64,000 nt of DNA, from contig JANFAH010000037.1 of NCBI GenBank assembly GCA_024663395.1, positions 558,001 to 622,000 on the forward strand. The letters run 5' to 3'. Origin of the DNA: Pisolithus tinctorius. Its lineage: Eukaryota > Basidiomycota > Agaricomycetes > Boletales > Pisolithaceae. Under the pieces are notes generated by a model. That model ran no database searches. It was given only the letters and a program-made list of their open reading frames with translations, and had not been told where the DNA came from. Shown here piece by piece: positions 1 to 12,895 of the stretch. Both the position numbers and the translations under genes were made by a program. Each line of letters opens with the position of its first letter. Position 1 is the stretch's first letter.

Positions 1-557
1 CACCTGGGCATTTGGAAACGAGAAGTAGAGTTGGGGAGGCGTCAAGGCTTGGCACTGCTAGGAAAAATCACGATTGCGATGAATATTCAGTCCATCTGTG
101 TGAAGCAGTCGACACGGAGGAGTGTCAGTGAAAACTTGGGATGTATAGCACATACCACTCCCAGACTCGTAGCGACAGGAAGGGCAAGCGATGCGCGCCA
201 TACTGGTAAAACTTGCCACAGCCAAGCCTCGATCCCGACTAGCATCTCGGCCTCGACAACGGGGAGGCGAGTGAGGATTGCTCCAAGTGTTGGGGACGCT
301 GAAGTTGGCTGAGTCAACTACTTCCTTTCCTTCGAGGAGAGCGTGCAGGAGCGCCATGAACATTTTCAGCAGGAACTAGTTCAGCCTGACATTGTGCAAG
401 AGGATCCAGTGGGAACAATGTGAACAAGGTGAAAAGCAGCGACTAAAGCAAGATCGAAAAACAGTCGGACAAAACATGTGACTGATATTAACATTGTACA
501 CCCTTCAAGTAGGGCACTGGAGATTCCAAATCGCAAATCGGCACAGCTAGTCCATGT
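1..557. other. Left edge, no supported gene
   Basis: Minus-strand open frames of 76-101 codons cover about 58-363, but I see no recognisable motif and cannot link them by splice sites to anything. The stretch could hold the end of a gene that continues outside the window. The part from about 364 to 557 is the downstream flank of the F-box gene and shows nothing distinctive. Confidence 0.3.
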
Positions 558-1696
558 TTAACTGCAAAGTTCGTTCGTCACATCTTGGTACGGGGGAACA
601 GACGGATCGTCATCCCAACACAACCACTTCCCGTTCGTCAACGCCCATACCATGCCCCTTGGTAAGATTATCGTCTTCAAGGTTGGGCATGCCTCGTGCC
701 ACGTCATAGCCACCATACCTTCGTCATCTACGGAAGCTCCAGTACCTGGGGCCATGAAAGTGAGATACTTGAGACACTTGAACGGGGATAGCGAGGATCC
801 CATCCCAAGTAGCATATCCTGGATACAACGGAGGTCGGATGTAGGAGGGGTATACTAAGTTGGGGAAGAAGACGTACGTGTGTATATAAATGAGTTGGCA
901 GGACAACGAGATGGAGAGCTTCTAGTCCTGGTAGCCGGAAAGCGATTTCACGGAGGAGCGATACAGGCTCTGCAGTGTCGAATGACATTATAGTCAACCT
1001 TCTGATAGGCTTTGATGATAAAAGGAGGACATTCAGCGCTGAGCACATCTCGTGTGGGTACACCGACATCGAGACACTCTCGACCGGTCGATTGCAAATA
1101 AAATTAGCAGTAAGTGTGGGCCATGACAGGACCGTACGGAAGTGGGAAAGGTGAGGAAGCGCCGCAGGGGAGAGCGGAGCTGCATCGATGGCGTTTATAC
1201 CCCGCAGACAAAGGTCGGTGATATTATTCTGAGTCTCGAGGAAGCGCACGAGCGTGGAGCTGCAACGTATCGAGGTTGAGAAGCTCTTCAGGGAGAACGT
1301 ACATCCATTCAAGACAGATGCAGTATGGCTTGTACTGTCAGTGGTTGAGAACTCGAGAGAGAGTTTCAGGATGAACCTGAGCTGCCGGAGAGCGCGGTTC
1401 AGGAGGCGGAGGAAGTTGGCGGTGACAATACACCTTCCCCAGTCGAATCCAACGATTCGTACATACGACGCATAAAGGTTGTTGTGGGCGATGGTCCTGG
1501 CGAGGCGAACAGCCTGAACGGGTTGCAGGTCGACCAGTGATCGATACAGCACACGAGCTCCCACCCGGTGGAACAGGCTATTGGTTCTGAGAGCACCGAG
1601 TAGTTCATCGCGAGAAAGACACTCAAATATGAGATCCAGCGTCTCCACAGGCAGTACCGACCTTAGAGAGACAGGGTGGGTCGTGTCTTCGTTCAT
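558..1696 (-). CDS. F-box protein, two exons, about 359 aa
   Basis: Likely substrate-recognition subunit of an SCF-type ubiquitin ligase. The N-terminus (residues about 10-50) has an F-box-like core, LPVETLDLIFECLSRDELL, followed by a Leu-rich region typical of basidiomycete F-box proteins. I start at the ATG at 1696, because the open frame upstream begins at a TTG. A 59-nt GT-AG intron (819-877) joins two exons in phase 0; exon 2 reads on through SPFKCLKYLTFMAP to a TAA at 558. Without that intron the frame ends in low-quality sequence, so the splice is well supported. It does not belong to the MDELxxAR F-box family further along. The substrate is unknown. Confidence 0.7.
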
Positions 1697-1871
1697 TAGC
1701 AAGTTGGCAGTATCGGATGACGTATATAGTAAACTAAAACATCGTTCAGTGAAAATCCAAGACGGATTGTTTTATTCTGTGCGAAGTAAATAATGTAGCG
1801 TGGATGGATATCGACAGCACTGTACAGCTGCATTAAAGGTGCCCATATATGACGTTGTATCTTCGTCTACC

Positions 1872-3124
1872 CTACTGTACCTTGAGCGTCTTGCTTCCCT
1901 GAGCAATAGCCTCAGCGCGGTGGCCCTCAGCCTCCACTTCCTCAAGGAGTTTCCGTTCAGCAGCATCCTGTTCGGCCTTGCTCTTGTTCTTCAACGCAGC
2001 CTTGGAAGCGGCAAGACGTTCGCGATATTCACGGTACTTTTTGTCAGTGCCAAAGATGTAGTCGCACCAACGGAAGGAAGTCGAGTAGTTGTTCGTGAAG
2101 GACATGTGGTGGAAATCGTGGTGCTCTGCACCGGACCAAAATGGAATGATATTCCGCAAGGACCATGGGAAGTCTGGTGAGGAAAGTGTATCCGTAACGT
2201 GATCACAAGGCAATGGTAGCAAAATTTTACACACCATAACCACTGTGAGCGTCAATAGCCTGAAACAGGCGAAGTGTAATCCAGATGTACACCGTGATAA
2301 TGTGGACGTTGCCCACGAAGAAACACCATAGCAATGGTCCGGCGAGTGTGCCTGTACCAAGGATAAAAGTTTCCGCTGGGTGTGCATATTCGGCAGCAAG
2401 GCCGAACGGGGCAGAGTACTTATGGTGGAGCTTGTGGATGTGCTTGTACAATACGCCAGTGTGGAGAGCCTGATGAGCTGAAGTGGCAATTAGCCCCACC
2501 TAGTACATATGCGGATGGTAGAGGAGTAGTGCCGTACCCCAGAAGTGGAAGAAATCTTCGAAGACGAAGAAGATTGCGACTTGGGGGAGCATAGTCTTCC
2601 ATGATGGGAAAGGAACCTGGTGCATCTCTAAACCAATGGCTTCTGCTACAGGGTGGAAGAACCAGATCTGTAGAAAAGAAAGAGAAGGAAAAAAAAGTCA
2701 ACAGACTGCCACGAGGAACAAGACCCCAATACTTACGGCGGGGAGTTCAATAGTGAAGTGAGAGAAGAGGACACCCTTGGTACATTCCCATTGTTCCTCG
2801 GACGTAGGTATCTTGTCGGGCTGAAGCTTCCACTTCTGGAAGTAGGGAATGGCGTCGATGATGATCCACGGTACGCAACGACCAAAGTAAACGAGCTTCA
2901 CGACGACGGGTTTCAACGCGAGATACGCCAATAAAAGTAGTGACATTACCCACCTCGTGAAGTATGAAACTCATGAGACCAGTCGCGATGGTTGGGTTGC
3001 CTATCCAGAGGTACCAGGCTGCCCATTGCTGTTCCAACCAGTTTAGTTGCGAGATGTCCACGTTGGCATAGAGTTGCTCGGCGGTGTGGTGGGCTGCTGC
3101 CACCGTCGCATTGAGGAAGGACAT
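1872..3124 (-). CDS. ERG25: C-4 methylsterol oxidase (ERG25), five exons, 334 aa
   Basis: ER-membrane di-iron oxygenase of ergosterol synthesis that oxidises the C-4 methyl groups of 4,4-dimethylzymosterol. Exons are 2954-3124, 2737-2895, 2538-2667, 2235-2477 and 1872-2173; all four introns are 58-69 nt GT-AG and the phases close to 1005 nt. The His clusters of the fatty-acid hydroxylase superfamily are visible: HFWAH (made only by splicing exon 3 to 4), HKLHH and HDFHH, with the family strings [11 protein letters not shown] near the start and [13 protein letters not shown] between boxes. The ATG at 3124 (MSFLNATV) is chosen because the longer open frame starts with TTG. The C-terminus is a Lys/Glu-rich helix. 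No frameshift is seen. Confidence 0.95.
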
Positions 3125-3816
3125 CGATGCGTTTGAGGTGGACAGAAAACCCAGGCCAACCTCGTTTTTGTACGCGAAATTATTGTGGCGTGAGGGCGCG
3201 TCAGCCAATCAGAATTGAAGCTGTCATGACATAATCAAAGGGTCGATCACTTGACTTTTATGATTTTATCGTACCACACTGCCATGCCAAACCAATCACC
3301 TTGTCGAAATGAGACGCTTTGTTCGACATCCGCGCATACGCCTCTAAATCGTTGACCGCACTCTGACGAAGACGTAGGAAGCGTTTTCACGCCGTGTCTC
3401 ATGACGGCCTAGATCAAAGAACACGACGCGTAAAGTCTGCAGCCAACCTCCACGCAAGTCGTCGCGACATCCACGTCAGCGGCAAAGAGATACTGAGTAC
3501 CGGAGATCCTGATCTCATCTATTTGCATTCTATATGTAGGAAGATGATTGATGATTGATTATATGTGCAGAAAATGTAAGAAACAGACCGCTATGACTAG
3601 TATCTCCAGATAGGTACACAAGACCGAGCACCCTCCAAACCACGGAGAGATGCTTACGGTCTCGCCATATGTATATAATGTCTCCAAAGGTATTAAATAC
3701 GCAATATACAACGAAAGAGGAGGTGCGCATTGAAGGTAGTGAACAGTCCTTCCAAGGTTAGAAAGAAGGGGACGGGACGGGGGTGGTGGTGGGTTGGCGG
3801 ACGGCAGATGCGGTGA
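3125..3816. other. Intergenic region between ERG25 and purine permease
   Basis: About 690 bp serving as promoter side of ERG25 and 3' flank of the permease. Only short open frames without family features. A G-rich run on the plus strand near 3770-3795 is the only composition oddity. Confidence 0.5.
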
Positions 3817-6394
3817 TTACTTTTCAGATTGTTCGAAGCTCGACTGCTTTGGTGAGAGGCCGCCAGCAATACCAGAATCGGCAGACACGTCAGATCGACG
3901 ATGACGGTCCTCGAAGGGATAGTCGGAACCGCCTTCACGGGCCGCGCGGTGGCGATTGAGAAGATATTTGCTGCAAGCATGCCTAAGCAAACGTGCACGC
4001 AACAAAACAACGGGAGCACTTACACCCAGCCAGGGATTATGCCGCCGGGGGGGATAACCCATGGCTCAGAGGCATCGTAGTTTGGTGGTGAGAACCGTTC
4101 GTTGGAGGCTTTGCGAATGATCCAAACAGAGCCGTTGATAATGATGTAGGAACAAACCCCAACGATAACCCCATAAGCGATACTGTGACAAAGCTATCAG
4201 ACGCGCGCAGAATCATGTGGGAGCAAAGAACATACTTGTAGGATAAAGGAATGAAAAGAATGGTCAGGAATGCCGGAAGTGCATCACCAATGTAATCCCA
4301 GTTGATGTCGCGAACATTACGAATCATGAGAGACCCGACGATAACCAGAGCGCTTCCAGTTGCCCATGATGGGATGGAAGCGAAGATGGGAGCAAAAAAG
4401 ACCGATACGAAGAAGAGCAAGCCAGTCACGACAGCCGTAATACCTGTCTTTCCGCCCTCTGCAGCAATCAGGCAGCATGAGCAAAACTCAGGAGAATGAC
4501 GGACACATGTAACGCACCTGCAATGCCCGTAGCAGATTCGATGAATGCAGTCACAGGGCTGGTACCAACAAGGGCTCCCATAGAGATAGAAACTGCATCG
4601 ACGCAGTAAGCAATAGTGGAGTTTTCGAAATCAAGTGTGACGGGGTCGCGCAATCCTGCGAACTTCGCCATGGAGTACAAGGTACCAGTAGTGTCTAGGT
4701 TCACAACACGTGAGCGACAGGGTCCAGCACCGCAGCGTGAGCCTTACCCAAGATATCGACATAAAGGAAGGTGATCAGGGCATACCAGACTTTGCCCTTA
4801 CCATAATTATACTGAGAATCCCGCGTGTTAGTGATGTCATTCAGGTAAATTCGGAGGATGTCAAGAAACATCCATGGACTCACATCTAGTGCATTACCGA
4901 TGTGCTGTAAAGGATGCCAGGCCACAACTTGCTTGAAGAACGCGAACATTTGCTCTCCAGAGGTAGTGTGCGGGAAGTATGTGACAGGAGTGTTCCGTGG
5001 CCAGGAAATGATGGAGGTCAGGAAGATACCGATGAGGAGAGATCCCTTCACGCGGAACATCATGAGCAGAACGGTGAGGAAACTGCGGTCACCAAGTAGG
5101 TTAGTACTACAAGAGGGACGGGAGGATGAAGAGTGAAGGTCCAGTGACTTACCCACCGGTGAAGATACCCAACCAAACCGTTGGGTCTCGAAGGACTTGG
5201 GTGCCACAGTAGTATGGAAGATCTGTGCTAACCCAGTCTAATATCAAGCAGTCAGGCAAAAGCGAGCCGAACACTCCACAACTTCACTTACCACTTGGAT
5301 TGCATCCGCCCAATCCCACCAAGTTTGTTACGTTTCCTCCGATCACATTCAGGCCGCCGGAAGCTATAATAACCCGTCCAGTTTTAGATTTGTCCGTCCA
5401 TGAGACAATAGGGCGCACTTAAGCCAATGAACCTATATGTTTCACGGTGGTAAATCGACCTCTTCTCCGAATGCGACCAGGGATTTTACTCACGAAATGT
5501 ACAGACCAATGCCAGCCCCAACGGCAAGGACCAATGACTGAGGCATGATGCGTGCCAGCCATTGCCGCAAACCAAGCAATGAGAGAATGAAGAATACCCA
5601 TCTAAGGTAAAATTGGTCAGGTGACCCAGAGAGGTTCGCGTTAGACTGTACCCTTCCAAAAAGACTGCTGCTAGTGCTTCTCGGTAGGTGATGAAACCGC
5701 TCCCGTGGTAACCAACAACGGAGTAAGTGAACTAGGAAGGTCGATAAGCGGTTATATTCGAGTGCATGGGGAGACTAAGCGTACGTATGCGTTCAAGCCC
5801 ATGCCAGGAGCCATCCCAACCGGAAGATTAGCAAGAGCGCCCATGAGTACTGAGGCAAGAGCGGAGATAGCAGCCGTGCTAGTGATCAGGTCTTGCTTCA
5901 CTTCCTGGACGCAAGACAGATAGGTCTCGTCTGTTTGACAGTTGTTGGGACCGTTGCACACGCAAGTTCCTCCAGAATCCGAGACAATTGACGCATTGAC
6001 GGAAATCTTGACACACATTGGTCAAAATCAAAGAGTGGGTGTAGAAATTTAAAAAAAAATCTTCTTACGATGTAAGCCATGGCAGCCTGGTAGAATGTTC
6101 AGAAGTCAACGTGGATAACTATGGAATAGAAAGACTATCCGCTCACCCATGTTGTTATACCGGCACGGACGTCAGTCTATCCTCCACTGTAAGAGTATGA
6201 AGACACACCATAACAATCACTTACCATGAACCTGGAACCTTCTCGCTCACGGGGGTGACCAGAGCCTTCGAGGCGGAACCATCGCCCGATGACAGAGTCG
6301 GCGACCTGAATAGGAAGTACTTTAGCGCTGCCTCTGGCGACAGAGAGACGGCACATACTCTGGCGTTGAGTCTGTCGGCGAATGTGATGGTCAT
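3817..6394 (-). CDS. Purine (hypoxanthine-adenine-guanine) permease, AzgA type
   Basis: Plasma-membrane proton symporter for purine bases (AzgA-like family). At least eleven short exons follow from the ATG at 6394 ([12 protein letters not shown]). Recognisable pieces in order are [39 protein letters not shown], the substrate-site stretch [57 protein letters not shown] and [15 protein letters not shown]; these make up the usual hydrophobic transmembrane core. The tail is hydrophilic and ends in SSFEQSEK. One break: around 5404 the frame only continues (into [11 protein letters not shown]) if one T is ignored, so there is a possible single-base insertion. Otherwise all splice phases fit. Family assignment is firm; substrate specificity is inferred. 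Confidence 0.88.
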
Positions 6395-9300
6395 TTCGAC
6401 GGGGGGCAAAGAAAGGAACGTGATATGAAACAAGAAGATATTATATATCAAAAAGAAAGTGGAAGGAGTGCCCTGCCGAGTGCGTCGAGAGGACTGAAGG
6501 ATCCTAAGTCAAATCCGGTACGGAAGAGATATGTATATCCCCTTGCTGCGAACCATCAATGATTTTGAGATCCAATTCGCGCACTGGTCCATCTGGGATC
6601 GGTGGTAATACATTGGCTTGCCGCCATCCGACTTGCCTCCACACCTCGTAATGGATTTCATTTACGTTCTATCTCCCTGGTTTCCACGCCTTGCCATATG
6701 GGCTCATCTGAGAAATATTATTAGTAGGTTCGCCTGAACACAAGGAAAAGAGCTCCGATCTGATTAATGGTGGCCGTGCTCCTAAGCGGTGACTGGCCAA
6801 ACGAATGTCCATAACGGCTCGCCCAAAACACAGACACTTACATAGTTGAAGCAGCAAAAAGCATCTCGGGAATCCGCTGACTTTATCAGTTCATATCGGA
6901 GTCGCAAAGAAGGTCCTTTCAGACTTGGTGCTCGCTGGCGAACTTTGATAGCTTTAACGCGCAAGAAGTATTGATGCCGCGCTCGGGTAAGCCACTGTAA
7001 GCCAAGAATACAAAGTGCCTTGCTGAGAAGCAGCATCAGGTCGACACGGTTTGGATACCAGCCCCTCCGAGGACACTAGGCGTGACCGAGTTCAGACAGT
7101 GTGACGCGGTGCTGATCGCGTCACGCAGACCAACGTACGTACTTCGGACAGCTGACAGGTCTCGGCGTATCGATATGTCACACAAGGTAAGGTCAAGGAG
7201 CAGCACTGATAATCAAACCATGGCAGGGGGTGACGAAGAGGTAACTTTGATGTAAACGCAGAGCCCAACCAAACGCCTCGTGGCCGTCCAAAGATAAACA
7301 ACATATGCTCATCAGGCCATCTAGAACGTGTCGCGAGTAAAGTTCAACCCACACCTTAGGAGACGTCCTCGGTCCGCTAAGCCAGTGGCAGATGATGAGC
7401 GAGCGTTCACAAAATGCCATCATTGTTGTCAGCATCGTACAAATCCCTGCTGTTCGGCTGAGCACTGGAAGGACCAACGAAAAAAAAAGGGATTGAAACT
7501 TCTGATTGGCTGTCCGGCACCCAGCCACACGCCGCCCTGAACTTAGCAAAACATAACTGTAGTCAAGACTCCGCCACAGAAACCTTAATCCACAGTCCCC
7601 TCGCCGACCTTTCCCTCATTGAACTAAGGTATTAGGAACGCGCGTCGACAGGTAAAATTGGCAAAGTGCTTATCAGTGTTTATTCTCAGTCTCGACGACG
7701 GCGATGCATGTGTCACTAATAGCTCAGGTACCCGATGTTTACAGCTGCGTAGTACTGCAACGCGATCCGTGACATATCAATGTCTCGCGCTCATATCGAT
7801 TCCACCGACTTTGTCTGGCTTAGAGAAGTCTACTGTGGCGCACTTGCAAACGGTCGTTCGGACCTACACGATTGTATAACCTTGACGGCGAAATGGAATC
7901 ATGTGGGAACAAACAAGCTGAAAATAAGGGCACTAGAAGTCCGATGGCGTTCATAGATTCCTTATGGATTTACTGCAGTGGGCCCCAAATGAAACACTCA
8001 CATGAGTTCTGCGTAGAATGTTCTGTATGAAACCGAGTGGCGTAAGCAGCGCTCATTGAAATGTGTCCGAACACGAACAACTAACCAGCTTCGGTGGGGC
8101 CCACTGGTATCGACTTATCAAAATCGTTGATCAAATTGGCCTAGGTGGGGTGCAGATGGGTGCCTAAACATTCCACTAGCTCGTTCTGGGGACTCTTCAT
8201 GATTTGTGAGTTGGTTTACCTTCACAATACTGTCAATCGTGTGCTCCTTACGGCACGACACACCGCTTCAGGTCCCAAGTAGTTCGTAATGGACTGAAAT
8301 ATTACCAGTCTACTGATTCATTTGTCGCTGATGCAGTTGCCGATGGAACTGGATTCGTTGCTGAACACAAAAGAAAGTACAAAGTGAGATCGCAGCAACC
8401 ACACTAAGTCCGCTGACTCAAACTTACTCTGACGTGCGAGATATGTCGCGCAGCGCAATACTTCGAGCCGTAGCTCGGATGAACGGAAAATTCTTGCACA
8501 TATTTGAGTACGTTAGAAGCGACTCGAACGGAGCGATACAAGCTAGCCGCCGATGTTAACGACCGTTGTCGTGATACTTGGGTACCAGCCTAACCTAGCT
8601 GGCAATGTACAAAAGAGCAGAGGTAAGCCTAGGAGGTTGGGGTATAGCAAAGAGGGTGACGGTTGTCAGGCATATCCGAGACGGCCGAATGCTTGATAAT
8701 TCGAGAATGTTCAACTTCATGAGAACCAACAGGATAGCTCACTTGCCGAATCCAGTGGGCTCTCTGCTAGTGCCCTGATGGAAGGCCGTCTGCACACGCA
8801 GATGACGAGCGCAATGTGCGATAGATGGAGGATCTGTAACACGCAGCAAGAACGATGCTGGTGAGATGCGCACGCAAACAGCAGACCATGAGCCAATTGC
8901 GTGTGCATCGCATTGGCCGAGGCCTGAAGATAAGGGTCCCATATGACAACGAGCCAGAGAACCTCCAGAAAGAACTTTACTGTCGAACATGGGAACTCTG
9001 AGAGAGCTTAGTCCTCGATGCAAACATGTATGGCATTGTCGCGTGTAGTGCAGTGCAGGTCTGGCTGAGCCATCAAGGTGACACGTGAGCGGAACTTACC
9101 ACGCTAAGGCCCGTTGCTCAGTGTTCCCGATGGCGAGCCCAATCCCTTATCTAAACCACGCTTCTTGCACTCTGGATGCTGCTTGTGGAGGTATGGGCAG
9201 GCTGGATCCGTCCGATAGAGCGTACGTGACCGGCGAGATCCATGGAATGATGCTTACACCTGGGACCAACGGAATGCCCAGTCTCAGTTGAAGTGATCAG

Positions 9301-9700
9301 GTTCGCATACAGCCCGCGATCTGCCGTTTTTCTGATCAACAGTCCCATGGCCGCCCTTTATTGATTACTGCACTCCGCAGCGTGGTTTCTGACTACTTCC
9401 GATGGCCTTACGATGTCCGACTGAAGGTATATATGTACCACTCTTTAACCATGACTATAAGCTGACTAACTAACCGTTCTCCATCTCTTCACCATTGTTC
9501 ATTGTTGCAGAGGCTCGTTTGATGTGTTTTTGTCGAGCGCAATGCCACCTCCGGGTTACCCTATACAGCCTTGTAGGGAGCAAGGCCCACATACAATCCC
9601 TACATACGTTCGCTGTAAGTTTGCGTCCAGGAAGGCTAACATCATATTTTGGTTTTGTTCCCATTAAGTGCCCCGTTGAGTAGTCTTGCAAGCACGGCTT
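6395..9700. other. Gene-poor stretch, nothing recognised
   Basis: About 3.3 kb upstream of the permease with only short, overlapping, unrelated open frames on both strands. I see no domain motif, no convincing exon chain and no intact mobile element. It probably contains decayed repeats. Confidence 0.45.
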
Positions 9701-9770
9701 ACTATGGTTAGTGAACCAGACTGTGATCAGCCAGCTACCATTATTGAAGATCCAGGTTCGAGCCCTTGAT
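9701..9770 (+). repeat. tRNA-like internal Pol III promoter, possible SINE head
   Basis: A B-box-like string, GGTTCGAGCCC, lies at 9755-9765, with an A-box-like string (TGGTTAGTGAACC) about 45 nt upstream at 9704-9716, the spacing found in tRNA genes. The sequence does not fold into a tRNA: no acceptor stem pairs across 9690-9775 and no clear anticodon arm is seen. A tRNA-derived SINE remnant is the better guess. Confidence 0.25.
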
Positions 9771-9965
9771 GGATATGCTTCAGAAGGTTACTAATGGTGG
9801 GACTGCATTCCTGCATATGGTGAGTGGTTTTTTTCACCCTCAATTCTTGCGATATGAGATGATAATTTAATTTCACGAGGTTTGGACCCTGGATTGTTTA
9901 TCAAGGTGTTTTCTTATCTCCGCCACTTCCGTTTTTGTTTGCTGTATTCGCAGTTCCTCTACGGA

Positions 9966-10705
9966 TCCTACTATCATGTGACGAGCAATGCACAATGGAC
10001 GGGTAATGCACAATTGTGTTCCCTGCCCGCAACACTCAAGATATTCATAATATAACATCATGAGCACATTGCCAGAGGCATATTCTACTAGCTAGTGTGT
10101 TTCAATGCAAAAAAAAAGTAATGTGGTAGCTCTCTAGTGTGCAAATTTCAAGGAAGGTGGTGGGAACCACCCCATTTTTATGGCATTTTGACCCAGATCC
10201 CAGAGATCTACTGGGGCATTGGACTCAAATTTTTCTGGTTAGTTGCATTGTATCCAGAAAAATATTCACAGCACATCAGTTCAGTGAAACATAGGAAGAC
10301 TCGATTGCAATATTCATGATTGTGCTAGAGTGTGACAAAAGTCAAGGATAGGGGCGTCACGCGCGTCAGCACATTCAGACTCCGCTTAAATAGGGAATTC
10401 AGAAAGCACGATAATTGGGGCGGAGTATAATTGTTAACACTACGGAGCTTAATTTATGCGTGCGGAGATGCCTGTCAGGAGTGACATGGTGTGACGAAAT
10501 TGTGCATTACCTATACTTTTAGACATGTCATTTTCAAGGCTCACTGGTACATGCATTTTAGCATATTTTATCGAGGTTCTTGCACAGGCCTGTAGCAGAG
10601 ACCTGCCTCTATCAGGTCCCCGAATCCCAAGTTCGAGAAATCTTGTTGTTGTGTGGCTATTCCAAATTTTGTAAAAATTGTGCATTACCTGTCGCATGAT
10701 AGTAC
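9966..10705. repeat. Inverted-repeat-bounded element, possible non-autonomous transposon relic
   Basis: The string ATTGTGCATTACC at 10677-10689 runs on into CGCATGATAGTA. It matches the reverse complement of 9966-10015, where the CATGATAGTA and TTGTGCATTAC portions are both found. A third direct copy of AAATTGTGCATTACCT lies at 10498-10513. Arms are imperfect and about 30-40 bp, roughly 700 bp apart, with no transposase frame inside. Target-site duplications were not established. Confidence 0.35.
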
Positions 10706-10855
10706 TGCCATTTTGTTTATTGCAAAAGTGATCTAGCTGCACAACCTCACCATTCGCGACGTCGCAGCAAGTGTCTGCCCTCGCTCCACTACCCTCCGTC
10801 CCGGACGGGCATGCCAATATCGATGCAGGTCCACATGAAAGGCGTGCAACGTTTG

Positions 10856-11538
10856 TCAGCGGTTCTCTATATCCTCCAATAGGGGTTTGTAGCTACCTCC
10901 AGGAACGCCAATTGTCAACCTAGTCCCTGTCTTACCCTCTGTACAACCTTCTTCTCGACGGGCTAGTTCGTATGCTTCGCTGACAGATGGGTTGAACACA
11001 TCTTCAACCACTGTTCCTATAGCTGATGAGGACGCAGTGAAGCTCTCATCCCCGAACGGCTCGCCCGGCGTGAATGGTTCGAATTCTAATGGAGGCAGGC
11101 ATACCATCTCTTTTCAGAGGTACATGTGCCCAACCTACCATCAGGAACAACGTCAGAAAGCTGATCCCCGCCAGGTGGTCTCGGTCTGTGGGTATCATGT
11201 CACAGTTAATATGCACCTTACATGTATTGCACTCGACAGCTGAGTGACCCATTGCCCCAGCAGATGGGAGACCTGCGATCTGCTTTTTGTTCACGCCAAA
11301 GTTCGGAGATACAGGGTGTGCCTGGTCGGCAAATTCAGACACCTTATGTCGGACACTTTGAACCCAACAGAACCGATTTCAACAAGGAAATGAATGTAGG
11401 GCCGGATGCAACTCTCAAGTTCCCGTCTGGGAGGCAGTGGAATGGACTTGCGTCGCAGTGTCGCACCCAACCTCGGAATGTGCCTGACGGAGATAGAACT
11501 GCGATATTGTCTAGTCCTTCAACTCGCTTGCACGCCAT
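10856..11538 (-). other. Possible degraded coding region, unidentified
   Basis: Two adjacent minus-strand frames have protein-like composition. One, from an ATG at 11107, encodes 83 residues starting MVCLPPLEFEPFTPGEPFG. Others at 11046-11342 and 11344-11538 might join through GT-AG sites, but no complete chain closes. No family is recognised. It could be transposon or gene debris. Confidence 0.2.
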
Positions 11539-12030
11539 CGGCTAATGGCAACCGAGCAGTCGGTCGACCTGGTAACATGGGTGGCGCTGTGATGCATGTC
11601 GGTCAATACGCTGCTTACTTAGGTTACCGTCCAATAGTAATACTCTGTCGCCTATGTAGTACTGCCGTACTCCCCTTGCGTTAGTTTCCCGTCACATCCA
11701 CCTGTACTTTGAAGATGGCATCGCCATCCACTCGGCCGTCTGCCGATTTCGCAGGCGTTATTACATGGCACTGGTTTATGCTACGCACTGATCTGTCCGT
11801 GCGATACGGTGCATGTCACAATCTATCTCGCTTCATTACTGTGCCGAAACTTGTTCCAACTCGTTCTTATGCCATTACTGACTCTTCTTTATGGCAGGTT
11901 TCCTACTACTAGTGGTTTTTGATGACACTAAAACCCACCTCTATTTTTATGTTCTCTTCTTGCAAGATGGCAGTGCATCCAGAGTAAAGCCCCTATAGTG
12001 CCCATTGCTACGACTATGACGTAATGAATT

Positions 12031-12065
12031 TGAAAAAAAAAGGAAAAGAAAAGAAAAGAAAAAAC
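12031..12065. repeat. A/G-rich low-complexity tract
   Basis: A purine-only run on the plus strand made of A-tracts and AAAAG units. A simple-sequence tract with no coding sense. Confidence 0.7.
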
Positions 12066-12336
12066 ACGCGAACAACGCCAACAACATTGCAGTGAAACGC
12101 ATACCCGGGCCCCATCCAATTGACGGACGCTCCAACTGGTCGTGAAGGTATTATGTATATCAAAAAATTTGCTTTTGTCTGTCTTATCAACTGACTTTCA
12201 CATGGAAGGACTTCGTGTATGGGCCTCCTTTCTGTGGGATTCAGATAAGCCCCGATCATGATACCCATTACATTTGCTCAGTTTTTTGGTGCGCCCTGGC
12301 CATCGCTGCATCATCGTCCGTGCGGAGCGTGAAGGC

Positions 12337-12895
12337 ATGATCTTCACTTATTCTGTATATATTTTCTCCCTCGCGTCCTTGCTCTTCTCCAAAGCTCTGG
12401 CTAGCATCTGCGCAGCGTTAGGGGAAGACTATTATGCGTTCCTGGACTGGAGGAACAGCGAAGAGCTCTTGCGGACGCACAGGGCACGTCTTGGCTCTGG
12501 CCCTACTACGTGAGCTCAAGACATACTGACTGAGCTCTCCCCTGGACCCACAGATTCGCATATGTAAGCAGCTAGCATTCGCGATCTTCACGTTCCGGAT
12601 AGGCAAACACGTCGTGAAGAGCTCTTTCGTGTCCTTCCTACTCTCCGCTATCGTCGTGGTCAGGTTCCTCACGATTCAAGTGAGGCTGGCGAAGATGGTA
12701 CGGTCGCTGCGGCAGACACATAGTCCTCTCATCGTCACCGCTTGTGTCGCAATCTCTGCTGTCATGCTTTACTTGAAGATGATCATCGAAGTCGTGCTGG
12801 CGGCGCAATATCTGGCTCGAGTCAGCAGGAGACCATCTTTGAAGGACATGACGACTTTAACGTTCGGTGTCCTTCGCTTACTTGAATTGAGGTAG
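12337..12895 (+). CDS. Possible small membrane protein, model incomplete
   Basis: Two adjacent plus-strand frames look protein-like. The first (ATG near 12337, MIFTYSVYIFSLASLLF) has a hydrophobic helix and continues to GEDYYAFLDWR before a stop near 12511. The second is open from an acceptor at 12553 (IRICKQLAFAIFTFRIG) to a stop at 12895 and holds two further hydrophobic segments. The donor nearest the first stop (GTGAGC at 12509) gives the wrong phase for the acceptor at 12553, so either the intron is mis-set or a base is missing. I recognise no family; a multi-pass membrane protein is only an inference from hydrophobicity. Confidence 0.3.

Noticed and set aside
3125..3208. Longer N-terminus for ERG25 starting at 3208
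   Set aside because: The start there is TTG; the ATG at 3124 gives the usual family N-terminus.
11083..11095. B-box-like GGTTCGAATTC
   Set aside because: No A box at suitable distance, and it lies in a possible coding frame.
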